Part shown: positions 23,752 through 33,764 of the stretch, piece after piece
Layout of the letters: each line of letters opens with the position of its first letter
Numbering within the stretch: the stretch's first letter is position 1
Source of the DNA: Amorphophallus konjac
Taxonomy: Eukaryota > Streptophyta > Magnoliopsida > Alismatales > Araceae
Assembly (NCBI GenBank): GCA_022559845.1
Contig: CM040117.1
Coordinates: 147,688,732-147,752,731 of the forward strand
Length of the DNA stretch: 64,000 bases
Direction of reading: 5' to 3'
Program-made: the position numbers and the translations under genes
Notes under the pieces: model-generated
Told to the model about the DNA's origin: nothing
Database searches by the model: none
What the model saw: only the letters and a program-made list of their open reading frames with translations

Positions 23752-23760
23752 AAGGGGGGG
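23752..23760 (+). other. TAT-A polypurine tract
   Basis: AAGGGGGGG, followed by CTTG and then the 3' LTR start at 23765. Primes plus-strand DNA synthesis. Confidence 0.65.
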
Positions 23761-23764
23761 CTTG

Positions 23765-23954
23765 TGTAGCGGACCTAGGGTCACGGGATTAGTCCCACAT
23801 CGGATGTTGAGAAATCAATCGAGTGCTTGTAAAGAAGGTCTTCACCTCTTAACCCAAGAGGGCCCTTTTACAAGGACAAAACCCTAGCCGCCCTCCGGCG
23901 TGGCGGGGACAATACCTCTTGGGGACACCAAAAAAGGTTCATCTCGCATCTACA
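23765..23954 (+). repeat. TAT-A 3' LTR
   Basis: 190 bp, two substitutions from the 5' LTR. It is followed by the duplicated CTAGT. Confidence 0.93.
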
Positions 23955-23959
23955 CTAGT

Positions 23960-24417
23960 CAAATGACTTAGGATACCCTTAGTCAAGGGTGTATAATGGG
24001 GAAATGGGATAAACAATGCTTAAACAATTCCCCATGTGGAGACAAAAGAGGGGGCACCCCTCTCTCCAAGTCAACATAAGGGGCTTTGTTATTTTAATCC
24101 CCTTGGACCATATTAATCCCCCCTTGGACCAAAATAAATCAAAAAATACAAAATACTTGGTCAATATTCTCCCATTGACCCAATATAAAACCTAAAATAA
24201 TACAAACCCAAATACCCACCAAATACACACCAAATATGACCAAATACGTATAAAATACAAATATGTATAAAAATAAGTACTAAAGTATCAAGGCTCCGGT
24301 GGAGACTCCAGACTGTCCCCCAGCCACAGAGAGGTCGGTGTTGATCGAGTCGTGCTGCGTGTCCAGTACCGGCGGCTCGCTGAGTCGAGCCGTACTTTGG
24401 CTCTGGTGTCCTCACCA
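23960..24417 (-). repeat. CHR-B 3' LTR, proximal part
   Basis: Resumes after TAT-A and aligns with about 41018-41485. The LTR begins (minus strand) TGGTGAGGAC at 24417, right after GGGGAGAAT. The pol frame runs on into it and stops at 24288. Confidence 0.85.
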
Positions 24418-25945
24418 ATTCTCCCCGGGTGGGAGAAGCTTGACCCCGTCGAGGAAGGGTCCGAGTCGCTCTGGTATCGATCCAGCAGATCTGGATCTAT
24501 CCTCTGTAACTCATCCCGGGTGATCCAAGTGTCATCGGACGCGGGCCGTCTCCTCCATCGCACCAAGTAGCGCTGATACACTCCGCCTCGAGTAGTCGTT
24601 ACCTGCTCATCCAGTAACAAGGCTGGAGGTGGACACTTTTGGGTGGTGTCACTCACAATGGGTGGAGACGGTTCAAAGGGCTCACTGAGTATCACCGATG
24701 GGTCCCTATAAGCGACGAGATCCGAGATGTTGAAAGTGGAGCTGATCCCGTAATCCTCTGGCAAGTCCACAATATATGCATTTGATCCGACTCACCTCAC
24801 TACCCGAAAGGGACCGGCACCGCGAGCATGCAACTTCTTCACGGCTCCCGAGGGAAACCATTCAGGTCTGACCCTGATCATGACATAATCGCTCTCTTGA
24901 AACTCATGGTGGTGCCTGTGGGCATCAGTCAATTCTTTGTATTGTGCGTTGCTGGACTCAATGTGACGACGCACATGATCATGCAACTGTCTAATATGAT
25001 CGGCAAAGGACTCGGCTGACTCAGACACACGGGACTGGATGGGAGATGGAACTAGGTCTATGGGCTTCCTAGGTCTACGGCCAGTGACATTCTCAAAGGG
25101 GCTCATGCTTGTAGACCTATTGACCGAATCGTTGTAGGCAAACTCTGCTAAGGGTAAGACCAAATCCCAATCCCTGACTCAATCTCAGACTAGACACCTA
25201 AGAAGATCCCCCAAACTCCTATTGACAACCTCAGTCTGACCATCGGTCTGGGATGATATGCAGTGGAGAATTTCAATTGGGTGCCCATCATGTGCCAAAG
25301 GGTTTTCTAAAAATAGCTAGTGAACCGCACATCCCTATCGGACACTATGGTGTGTGGGAGTCCGATCCTAGAGACACAGTGTGAAAAGAATAGACGGGCA
25401 ACTCTAGAGGCATCCGACGTTTTGGAGCAAGGGATGAATAATGCCATCTTTGAGAACCGGTCTACAACCACAAAGATGGAGTCGTACTTTCGGAGGATGC
25501 GGGGTAATCCCAACACAAAGTCCATGCTAATGTCCTGCCATGGACTATTCAGGACGGGGAGGGGAGTATAGAGGCCAGTATTCTGCTTCCTTTGCTTGGC
25601 CATAGCGCAAGTGCGGCACTGGGCAACGATGCGAGCGACATCCCTCTTCAAGCTAGGCCAATAGAATCTATGCTCAACTGCCTCTATTGTCTTGTTCCGG
25701 TAGAAGTGGCCAGCAAGACCTCCCGCGTGCACCTCCCATGTGAGAAAGTCACGAACATAAGTATGTGGGATGTACAATTTGTCACCACGGAATAGGTGAC
25801 CCTCCTGTAGCACAAACTCGATGTAGTCACGCGAGGGACCGGCCTGAAGGGCTGCATAGATCGGACCGAAATCCAGACAATCAACATAAGCATCCTTCAG
25901 CCTCTCTAAACCTACCACCTCTACACTTATGGTGGTCAACATCAT
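24288..25945 (-). pseudogene. CHR-B integrase with chromodomain, frameshifted
   Basis: Begins with the HHCC finger (GGLAGHFYRNKT, then CRTCAMAKQ) near 25740-25610. Catalytic Asp residues are in MDFVLGL and VSDRDVRF. The segment carrying the catalytic Glu (DGQTEVVNRSL) is still readable near 25210 but in another frame. A stop lies at 25307, with two more stops and a frame change before 25163. The C-terminal tail (HHHEFQESDYVMIRVRPEWF) is followed by a chromodomain, LDEQVTTTRGGVYQRYLVRW to ITRDELQRIDP, at about 24610-24480. The last 43 or so codons lie inside the 3' LTR. Role in life: insert element DNA, with the chromodomain choosing chromatin. Now non-functional. Confidence 0.8.
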
Positions 25946-27128
25946 CATCCGCCGACTTAGCGCATCAGCTACCTTGTTCTCCACCCATGCCTTGTGCTTG
26001 AGCACAAAGGTGTACTCCTGGAGATACTCCACCCAACGACTGTGGCGAGCGTTCAGCTTCTTCTGGGTATGTAGGAATCGTAAGGCCTCATGATCAGAAA
26101 AGAGGACAAACTCCTAGTGCAAAAGATAGTGCCTCCAATACCTCAATGGCTGGACGACTACGTAAAATTCTTTATCATATGTGGAGTAACGCAGTTTGGC
26201 ATCATTAAGCTTCTCGCTAAAGAATGCAATGGGGTGGGACTCCTGACTCAACACTCCACCAATACCCACTCCAGAAGCGTCGCATGTGACCTCAAACACC
26301 TTAGAAAAATATGGTAATGCAAGGATAGGTGCCTGGGTCATACGCTCCTTAATGTCCTGAAAGGCCGTGGCTGCAGCCTTAGTCCATACGAATGCCCCCT
26401 TCTTGATGTAATATGTGATCAAGGCAGTGATAGAACTGAAGCCACGAATGAAGCGGCGGTAGAACGTCGCTAAGCCATGATAGTGGAGTGTGTGGGGCTC
26501 GGGCCACTCCCTGATGGCCCTAATCTTCTCCGGGTCAGTAGAGACTCCATCCCTGGACACAATGAACCCGAGGAAGGTAATCTGACCAGTCATGAAGGCA
26601 CATTTCTTCGGGTTGACGAATAAGCTCGACGACCAAGAAGACCCCTACAATAGGGCGTAAAACCTGGGTCATCAACCGCATGAAGGTACTAGGGGCGTTG
26701 GAAAGCCTGAAGGACATAACCAACCACTCATAAAGACCATCCTTGGTCTTGAATGCCATCTTCCACTCATCCCCAGGACTGATCCGCACCTGGTGATAGC
26801 CACTACGAAGATCTATCTTTGAAAAGATAGTGGCTCCCGACATCATATCTAACAAGTCATCCAATCGGGGAATGGGAAAGTGATACTTTACCGTGATCTT
26901 GTTGATCGCAGAGCTATCAACGCACATCCTCCATGTGCCATCCTTCTTCGGGGCCAATAATGCGGGAACATCGCAAGGGCTCTTGCTATCCCTAAGAGAT
27001 CCCCGACTCATCAACTCCTCGACCTGCCTTTGAAGTTCGGCATGGTTCGTGGGACTCATCCTGTAGTGGGGGAGGTTGGGCAAGGATGAGCCCGGGACAA
27101 GGTCAATCTCGTGCCGGATATCCCTCAT
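25946..27128 (-). pseudogene. CHR-B reverse transcriptase and RNase H, catalytic loop deleted
   Basis: Reverse transcriptase is readable from [16 protein letters not shown] through [20 protein letters not shown] and [15 protein letters not shown] to [17 protein letters not shown]. At about 26628 the frame jumps from FLVV straight into a shifted [16 protein letters not shown] segment. Some 40 codons, including the catalytic YxDD box, are gone, so the enzyme must be dead. RNase H follows ([28 protein letters not shown], then NKVADALSRR near 25950), with a stop at 26114. Neighbours are protease upstream and integrase downstream, in normal chromovirus order. Confidence 0.82.
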
Positions 27129-27243
27129 AGGTGGAAGGCCTTCAGGGAGGTCTTCCGGGAAGATATCGAAAAACTACTGTAGGATCGCAGTTATCTCTAG
27201 GGGGGTGCTCATCATTAGACCTAAGAGCGACATCCTCCACTCC

Positions 27244-28238
27244 TCAGACAACAACGGCAAGGATAGGGCTACCCCCGGTCACCTCTTGCTCTATCTCTCG
27301 CGGGCTAATCATCATTAACCTCCGGGGTGGGAGGCCTCTTGTGCTAGGAGCAGTCGAAGCGGTAGTTGCCCGCGTCGAGGATGAGGTGGAAGGACCGACC
27401 GTCCCCTGACTAGGAGGGGTCAAAGTGCTGGGGCCGGCTGGTCCTCGGACAGCAGGATCCTTTGACTGGGTGGGGTGGAGGGTGATCCTATGGCCCATGT
27501 GGTCAAATGTGCAAGTGTCCAACCGACCTTGAAGGGTGGCACCCCGATCAAAAAGCCAAGGCCTACCTAGGATAATGCTACCCACTTCCATAGGTAACAC
27601 ATCACACCATATCTCATCATGGTAAGCCTAGAACTGCAGTGGCACCAGACATCACAATCTGACCGAGATGGAAGAAGAATCCACCCAAGAAACTCTATAG
27701 GGTGCGGGGTGATCCACGGGCATCAAACTCAGACGCCTAACAGTGCCCGTAAAGATAGCGTTACTACAACTCCCACTATCTATGATCACCTTGCAGGCCT
27801 TTCCTCCCAGCCTACAAAATGGATGGAAGATGGTGGTACGACGCCAGTCGTCACTCACCTGAGGCTGGGTTAGGATGCACATGACCACACCCAACTGTAC
27901 ATCACCCTGATGCTGGGTACCTGGGACATCAACTAGATCTCCCTCCATTAGTTCATCAAAGAACTCCTCTTCTAAGTCTTGATCAGCCTCATAACTGATC
28001 GGCACAAGCTCAGGTGTGGGGCCACTGGCAGAGGGATCAGAGATGACAAGCGACTCCCGAGTGGGACACTTGGCCGAATAGTGGCCAATCCCACCACACC
28101 TATAGCAAGTTCCCTGTGTCCCGAAGCCTTGGGATGTTTCACTAGCCATCGACCCCTTACCCTTGTCCACAGGATAGGCTGGGGGTGTAGGAAGTAGGGG
28201 TCGAGTCGGCACGGCGGGCTGGGGAGGTCTAGGGGCAA
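27244..28238 (-). pseudogene. CHR-B gag zinc knuckle and protease
   Basis: This is the part of gag-pol left of the GO-2 insertion. The CCHC knuckle CYRCGGIGHYSAKC lies near 28110-28070. An acidic linker follows, then retropepsin-like protease with active site IIDSGSCSNAIF (near 27765) and, after a stop at 27652 and further damage, the flap and C-terminal part ILGRPWLFDRG (near 27565). Protease would cut the polyprotein. The frame differs from that of the right-hand gag piece after removing GO-2, so an extra indel is present. Confidence 0.75.
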
Positions 28239-28748
28239 GTGTTGAGTTATGGTTTTGATGATTGTTGTGATTGTTAGGTTATGGTTTTGATGATAACTAA
28301 ACTTAATGTGTGATTAAGTGATGATAACTAAACTTGTGGTTGATTGCTCATGCTCTTGTTATTCATGTATGGTTGAGATGGCAAATGGGAACGGTTACAT
28401 GGTCTTGATCCTTAGTTTGCATATGTTGGTTTTACAAGAGGCAAGAGGTTTCATAACCTCTTCAACGGGAACAAGTATGGTATTAACCTTGACTATCTTG
28501 CTTGCAGAATCAAACACATGGCAGTCACCTGGTGAACCAAACATGTGGATAAGCACCCTGCTCCTCTACAATCCAAAACATGTGGTATATGTCATTTACT
28601 GTCAAGAACCATTGGTGAGACTCTTACCATGTCTTAGCATCAATCTCACCATGTGTATCCCATATACCTCTCCTTCATACACCTCATTCATGCACATTAA
28701 AACATGAAACCCTTCTGCCCATCGTGCGCCCTCGCCCGAGGATCGACC

Positions 28749-28800
28749 TGCGCGGTCAGGTCGCGGGGATCGACCTGCGGGCAGGTCCTGGGGCAGTGCC
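28749..28800 (+). repeat. Variable hairpin block, 5' LTR version
   Basis: About 52 bp containing GACCTG-CGCGGT-CAGGTC and GACCTGC-GG-GCAGGTC. Flanks match the 3' LTR almost base for base, but this block is replaced by unrelated sequence at 36579-36611. Confidence 0.8.
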
Positions 28801-29070
28801 GCCCCCGGAACAAAATTTTGATTAATGCTCAAATGGTTTGCATGAACTTCATGCATTTATCATATGGATGGTTGAGCTATAGTTCTAATCAATTATGTAT
28901 GCTTTTGCAGGTCAAAACACTCAGTAAAAATCCACAAGGTCAAAGACTCAGTTGACACCTTCTAAACTGTCAAGGGTGATGCCACAGACATGAACGGGCT
29001 GCTAAAGGACTTAAGCGACGGAGCTGAAGAGGTTAACGGACCGACCCGGGAAAACCCGGGGTCTGCCCAG

Positions 29071-29250
29071 CTGGCGGTCGACCGCCAGCTCAGGGGCGGT
29101 CGACCGCCCCTGCCAGCAGCTCACCGCCTACAGGGATTCACAGTGGCGGTCGACCGCCAGCCCAGTAGCGGTCGACCGAATTCCAGAAACCAACGGCCAG
29201 TAGTTCTCTCAGTAGCGGTCGACCGCCAGCCTCTGCAGGTCGACCGCCAG
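29071..29250 (+). repeat. GTCGAC pair array, GO-2 5' LTR
   Basis: Cores start at 29077/29099, 29149/29171 and 29218/29239: pairs spaced 22, 22 and 21 bp, with periods 72 and 69. Longest palindrome GGCGGTCGACCGCC. Confidence 0.8.
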
Positions 29251-29463
29251 CCCCGATAAGCCAAAAATATTGACTTTTGTCCATCTCGAAAGAAGCATCT
29301 CCTCTTGCTATTGTTTAATCCCAAAGCCACCAAACCCTCCAGAATTTGTGGATCTGGTCTAGGGCTTGTCCATAGACCTTCCAAGGGTTATAAAACATCC
29401 TATTAGAGTCATAACCCTAATTATCCAAGAGATCCAAAGGGGAGGCTGTCCAAGGAGGAAGAA

Positions 29464-29815
29464 GAGGTACTGTAGCTCCGTGAACAGTACCTCGTGCAGC
29501 AAGCTCTTCATCTATCTCCAACCCATTCAAGGTATTTCTGAAGCCATCTACCTCCAAGAAGGTGTAGAAGCAATCAAGGTTCAAAGCTACATCCATACAC
29601 CTCTTCATCAACTCAAGGTGATCCAAGGGAAGAAGAAGAAGGATGCTACAAGGAAGAAGGAGCCATTCAAGCATCATCTGAAGGTACTCTAGCTCCATTT
29701 GAAGTCAGCAGTCTCAAAGGAAGAGAACAAGCTCACAAGCATCAAGAAGATACATGGATTTGTCCAAGGAAGAAGGAAGGGTACTGTAGCCGTGAACAGT
29801 ACTCCGTGCAAGAAG
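29464..29815 (+). repeat. Duplicated ACTGTAG...ACAGT stem in the GO-2 5' LTR
   Basis: GGTACTGT-AGCTCCGTGA-ACAGTACC near 29467 and GTACTGT-AGCCGTGA-ACAGTAC near 29787, each within a loosely repeated segment rich in AAGAAG and CCATTCAAG. The loop AGCTCCGTGA also occurs in the GO-1 LTR near 10020. Repeated in the 3' LTR near 37280 and 37600. Confidence 0.6.
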
Positions 29816-30002
29816 ATCTACATCAAATACAAGGCCATTCAAGCTGAGTCTCAAGCTATTCAAGTGAAGAAGGAATCAACGTGAACATCCAGAGCACACA
29901 CTCAGGGGGAGCCTAAATCAGGAGCTTTCTAAACTGTGGTTTATTCATGTTTGTGTTTTGTGCTTTATAGTTTCAGATTTGTGTTTCTTATAAACTGCAA
30001 AC

Positions 30003-30262
30003 TCGTGTGTGTGTGGATCGTTGTTGGATCCGTGGTCGTGTGTGTGTGTGTGTCGTACTTGATTCGTGTGTGCGTAGGTCTTCTTAGATCTGCGTGTGTG
30101 TGTGGATTTATCCAGATCTTAGTGTTTGTGTGTGTGGAGTGCTGCACTTGTCGCAGCGTGTGTGTGTCTTGTTGATCCGCTTGTTGGATCGTGTTGGAGA
30201 CTTCATCTCCGTGTGTGTGTGTGTTTTGGGGCGCGTCCCCGTGTGTGTGGGTAGGCGTCGTC
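30003..30262 (+). repeat. (TG)n-linked hairpin string, GO-2 5' LTR
   Basis: TGTGTG runs separate dyads such as GGAT-TT-ATCC, CTGC-ACTTGTC-GCAG, GATCC-GCTTGTT-GGATC, GGAGA-CTTCA-TCTCC and GGGG-CGCG-TCCCC. GGGGAT-TT-ATCCCC follows at about 30295. Confidence 0.7.
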
Positions 30263-30590
30263 CTGAGTGTGTGGTTGGAGCGTCGTCTCCGTTTGGGGAT
30301 TTATCCCCGAGTGAAGCCTCACCGGGTTTGGTGTGGGGTGGATGTAGGATTGCCGTCGTTGCATCCGAACCACCTTAAAAATCGCTGTGCATTGTGTGTT
30401 ATTTGTGTGGTTTGATTGTTTTCGTTGTATGGTCGTGTATGAACGGAAAGTTTGAGAGAATTGGTTAATTAGTTTTCATTTGCTAATTATTGTTTATCAC
30501 ATATTTTGTAAAAAGGGTAAAAGTTTTCGTAAAATTTGTTATCACCCAATTCACCCCCCTCTTGGGTGTCATTGATCGCGGGACTTCAAT

Positions 30591-30603
30591 TGGTATCAGA
30601 GCC
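30591..30603 (+). other. GO-2 primer binding site, initiator tRNA-Met
   Basis: TGGTATCAGAGCC two bases after the LTR end. This is the standard plant Copia primer site. Confidence 0.92.
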
Positions 30604-30649
30604 AAGGCTCTAATTTCATAGATCTAACGATCTAGAGTGATCCAGATCA

Positions 30650-32320
30650 ATGACTACCATTACGTACACTTTGAATTCTCCACCGGTGTTTCATGGTTGC
30701 AATTTTGATTTGTGGTTAGGAAGGATGTGCAGTCTAGTCAACTCATATGATCCTAAGCTATGAAAGCTTATCTCACATGGTCCTTATGAGTTGCCTAAAG
30801 ACAAATCTGTCTGGACCGCAGATTCCAAGCTCAAACATGATCAAAATTGTTTGGTTCTAAAATTGCTTATTGCTACAGTTGATTCTAATCATTTCCCTTT
30901 TGTCTCCCATTGCAGATCCGCGAAGGATATCTTGGTTGGCTTAACAAAAGTCCGGGAAGAGCATGAAGATCAATGTCTTGTGGCAGGCACGAGTGATCAA
31001 GGGAGTGATCAGCAAGTTGAATCAAGCTCAAAGGTAAAGTCTGATTCTGATAATGAGGATGAATTTAGCTATGAGGAGTTATTGATTGCATATGATGAGC
31101 TTGCTGATAAATACGAGAAGGTTAAGTCTGAAAACAAAAAATTGAAAAAGAATGTTGGACAAAATAAATGTGATTCTCCATGTAAAGAATGCTCACACTT
31201 GAAGGAATTGATTGATGGTCATGTGTTCGACATTGAAATTCATAAAGATCAAATTTCTTCTTTGAGAAATGAAAATAAAGAGCTGAGAGAGAGAGTAAGT
31301 CTTATGAACAATGGTAAAAATGAGTTTGCTCATGATAAAAATCTTGAAATAGAAAATAAGAAAGTGAAGGAATTGAATAGAACCATTTCTGAAAGATTGC
31401 TTGCTTTTGAAAAGAGAAAATCTATGAATATTGATCAATCTGAAAAAGTGCATGCTTTGTTGCAAGAAATTGAAAATCATAAAAAGATCAATTCTACTTT
31501 ACATGAACAAGTCAATTCGTGTGAAAATAAGATGATTTCATATGAATTGCACGTTGCATTTCTTGAATCTGAAATCCTTGATTTGAATGCTTCACTTTCT
31601 AGATTTATGAATGGTCAAGGAAATTTGGACAATTTGTTGGCGATGAAAGTGAACTTTCAAAGAGAAGGGCTGGGGTTTAATCCTGTGAACAAGAAAAAAT
31701 TTGAAAGCAAGTTATACACTTCATTTGTTCATAGCACATGTACACCCAACACCTCTAAATCTAACTCCCAGCAACCCATTGTGCCAAGAACTCAAGCCAA
31801 TCTAAGAAACAGTGTGAACGTTCAAAATGTGCATGCTAAAAACTTTCGTGCGAAATCCCATGCATCCAACAAAAGAAACATGTCTTATCTTTACTGTGAA
31901 AAACTTGGACACCTGATGCATGATTGTTTCACTATGAAGAATGATGACTTGAGAGCATGTAGAAACCAAGCTGTTTTGAAAAATGCAAAGAGAGCCTTCA
32001 CCACAAAATCTTTCATGCATTGTAATCATTGTGGTAAAAGGGGTCATACAACTTCACATTGCTGGTTCTTGTTGAAGAGAAAGAACTCCCACTCAACACA
32101 TCATGCTCACACACACAAATCAGTAGAACCCATGAGACGGAAGAATATGATGCCACGTGACTTCTACCATCACTTTGGCAAATCTGAGAATGTTAAGCAT
32201 GATTGTTTTCTGAAGAAAAATGATGATTTGAATGTTGTCAAAAGTTGGAAATCACATGCCCATGTTGCTGCTAACCCACAAGGACCGAAAAAGATTTGGG
32301 TACCTAAGAAGGCCAAATGA
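30650..32320 (+). pseudogene. GO-2 gag (coiled coil, zinc knuckles), one stop
   Basis: The start is the ATG at 30650, 47 nt after the primer site. A TGA at 30761 (codon 38) stands where GO-1 and GO-4 have Trp, then the frame is open to 32320 (557 codons in all). The N-terminus (NSPPVFHGCNFDLWLGRMCS) resembles Copia gag. Residues of roughly 110-300 form a Lys/Glu/Asn coiled coil. The C-terminus has YLYCEKLGHLMHDC (first Cys lost), CNHCGKRGHTTSHC (intact) and a degenerate third knuckle, ending GPKKIWVPKKAK. Predicted to build particles and package element RNA. The normal Copia continuation into protease, integrase and RT is absent. The single stop suggests recent loss. Confidence 0.82.
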
Positions 32321-32754
32321 GAAATCTGTTTTGCAGGTGTGCCTTGGGAATGTAAAGCATGAAATTTATTTTCATCAAGAAGGTAAGGCACACGGGTCAA
32401 GTGGCATAAGTCAGGTTGGAAGAAAAATCAAAAACTAAAATTTGGAAACTCAGGTGATATCCCTCTCACTCTCTTCAGTAATTGTGTCATGGTTTGATTC
32501 ATATTGTGCTGAATAGTCTTGTGATAATGCACATGTCTGTACATGCACTCCATTCATAGTTGTTTGCATATCTGTGTGTATATCACTTGTCATATAGCAT
32601 CTTATTATAGGAGAGCTTAAAGTTTCTTCAGATCATATTTTCACTACATATATTGAGTTGGCATACACTTTCATACTCTGTCATGCAAAGGTTGAACATT
32701 GTGTATTCATGCCATAATGCATTACAATCCTCCTGCCTTCGTCATCCATGATTA

Positions 32755-32861
32755 CATAGTATATCAAATGGTGACATGTGGAAGGGCAGGTTAAGCTTGT
32801 CAGGAAACTATCACTACGCGTGAGGTGATCTTCGGATCTAAGTTCTCCGCCTGGTACTATG
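32755..32861 (+). other. Cloverleaf-like RNA motif, copy A (GO-2, first)
   Basis: 107 nt. Closing stem CATAGTA/TACTATG. Then TATCAAATGGTG, whose GGTG can pair with CGCC near the 3' side. Hairpin 2: GGCAGG-TTAAG-CTTGTC. Hairpin 3: TCAC-TACGC-GTGA. Hairpin 4: GATC-TTCG-GATC. Confidence 0.72.
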
Positions 32862-33657
32862 AGTCATTTACTTAAAAGGCTGCATATGACATTGGATTGT
32901 TACTGAACATCTTGCATTCATGCACACGCTAAGGGGGAGCAATCACATTCATCATATGGGCTTAACATTTAGGTTCACACATGAGTCATGCATTGCATCT
33001 AGAGCTGTCTAGGGGTGTTGGTTGTTAAAATTATTTGTCATGTCATTATTAATAAATTTGAATCGAAATTGACAAACCAAACCTTTCTATCTTTGGATGC
33101 ATATTATACTCCCAAAATCTAAATGATGATGGGCTAAGCTTGAATCAACTGGAAGAATACCTTGCAAGGATGAAAATGATGAGAACCCTCTCAAGTTGCT
33201 ACAAGAAGATGGGCTACTTTGTGTAGAACAACTTCCAGGATCGACTCAAGTACAAGGTGGTGAAAGTCTTGTACGTGTTGAAGTAAGTACCCAAGGCAAA
33301 TCAGGTGAAAGGCTTGGAAGAAAATAGATTCTTAAGGCAAAGGTAAGAAAGCAAAAGCTGAAATATCAACCCTCGTGAGGTTGGTGATTTTAGTGATTGA
33401 AGACTTCCAATCTTGTCTCCTGAACTAAGGTAATTCAACTTTGTCAATTCATGCAATTGCCATCTTTGTCACTTGGTGACACTCTCAAGTGACAGGTATT
33501 GATTCTAAAAACTTGAATTGTCATTTACTGGCATGTTGTGATGAATGTGCCTAATTGATTGAATAAAATTAAAAATCTTGAAAGATGTGTATGAAGTGGT
33601 TGCATATTGAATAGTCTCAATTTGAATTGCATGATCACACTTGAATTGAATTGCATA

Positions 33658-33764
33658 TCTGGTATATCAAATGGCTTCTGTGGAAGAGTGGATCATGTCC
33701 ACTTGGAAGCATTCCCTATGCGTTGAGCTGGGTCTTCGGACTAAAATCTCCGCCTCGTACCAGA
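33658..33764 (+). other. Cloverleaf-like RNA motif, copy B (GO-2, second)
   Basis: 107 nt. Closing stem TCTGGTA/TACCAGA. TATCAAATGGC with GGC/GCC inner pairing. Hairpin 2: GTGGA-TCATG-TCCAC. Hairpin 3 weak. Hairpin 4: GGTC-TTCG-GACT. Confidence 0.7.

Larger units (their letters stand above)
13188..23954 (+). mobile_element. TAT-A: near-complete Tat-lineage Ty3 retrotransposon
   Basis: A 10,767-bp element flanked by the exact 5-bp duplication CTAGT (13183-13187 and 23955-23959), inserted in the CHR-B 3' LTR. Its two 190-bp LTRs differ at two positions (about 1 percent), so insertion was recent. Order: LTR, primer site, gag-pro-pol in one frame, spacer, a spliced gene on the opposite strand, spacer with an LTR-end-like segment, purine tract, LTR. 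A second RNase H between the normal one and integrase places it in the Tat lineage. It is GC-rich compared with the surrounding GO elements. Confidence 0.92.
28239..30588 (+). repeat. GO-2 5' LTR
   Basis: Starts TGTTGAGTTATGG, ends GGGACTTCA. It holds, in order, a variable G/C hairpin block (28749-28800), the GTCGAC array, duplicated ACTGTAG stems (29470, 29790) and the (TG)n hairpin string. Short frames within, such as 29936-30175, are repeat translations. Confidence 0.92.

Noticed and set aside
13188..23954. Host gene inside TAT-A
   Set aside because: All long frames fit Tat gag-pol or its antisense gene.
29936..30415. Cys/Val-rich small proteins in the GO-2 LTR (also 37749-38191 and 9283-9806)
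   Set aside because: Translations of TG/AC repeats. No start context and no likeness to secreted Cys-rich peptides.
32755..33764. Hammerhead or HDV-like ribozyme as identity of the cloverleaf motif
   Set aside because: No CTGANGA...GAAA hammerhead core on either strand, and no HDV-type nested pseudoknot that I could draw. A new or unlisted ribozyme is not excluded, but nothing shows cleavage.
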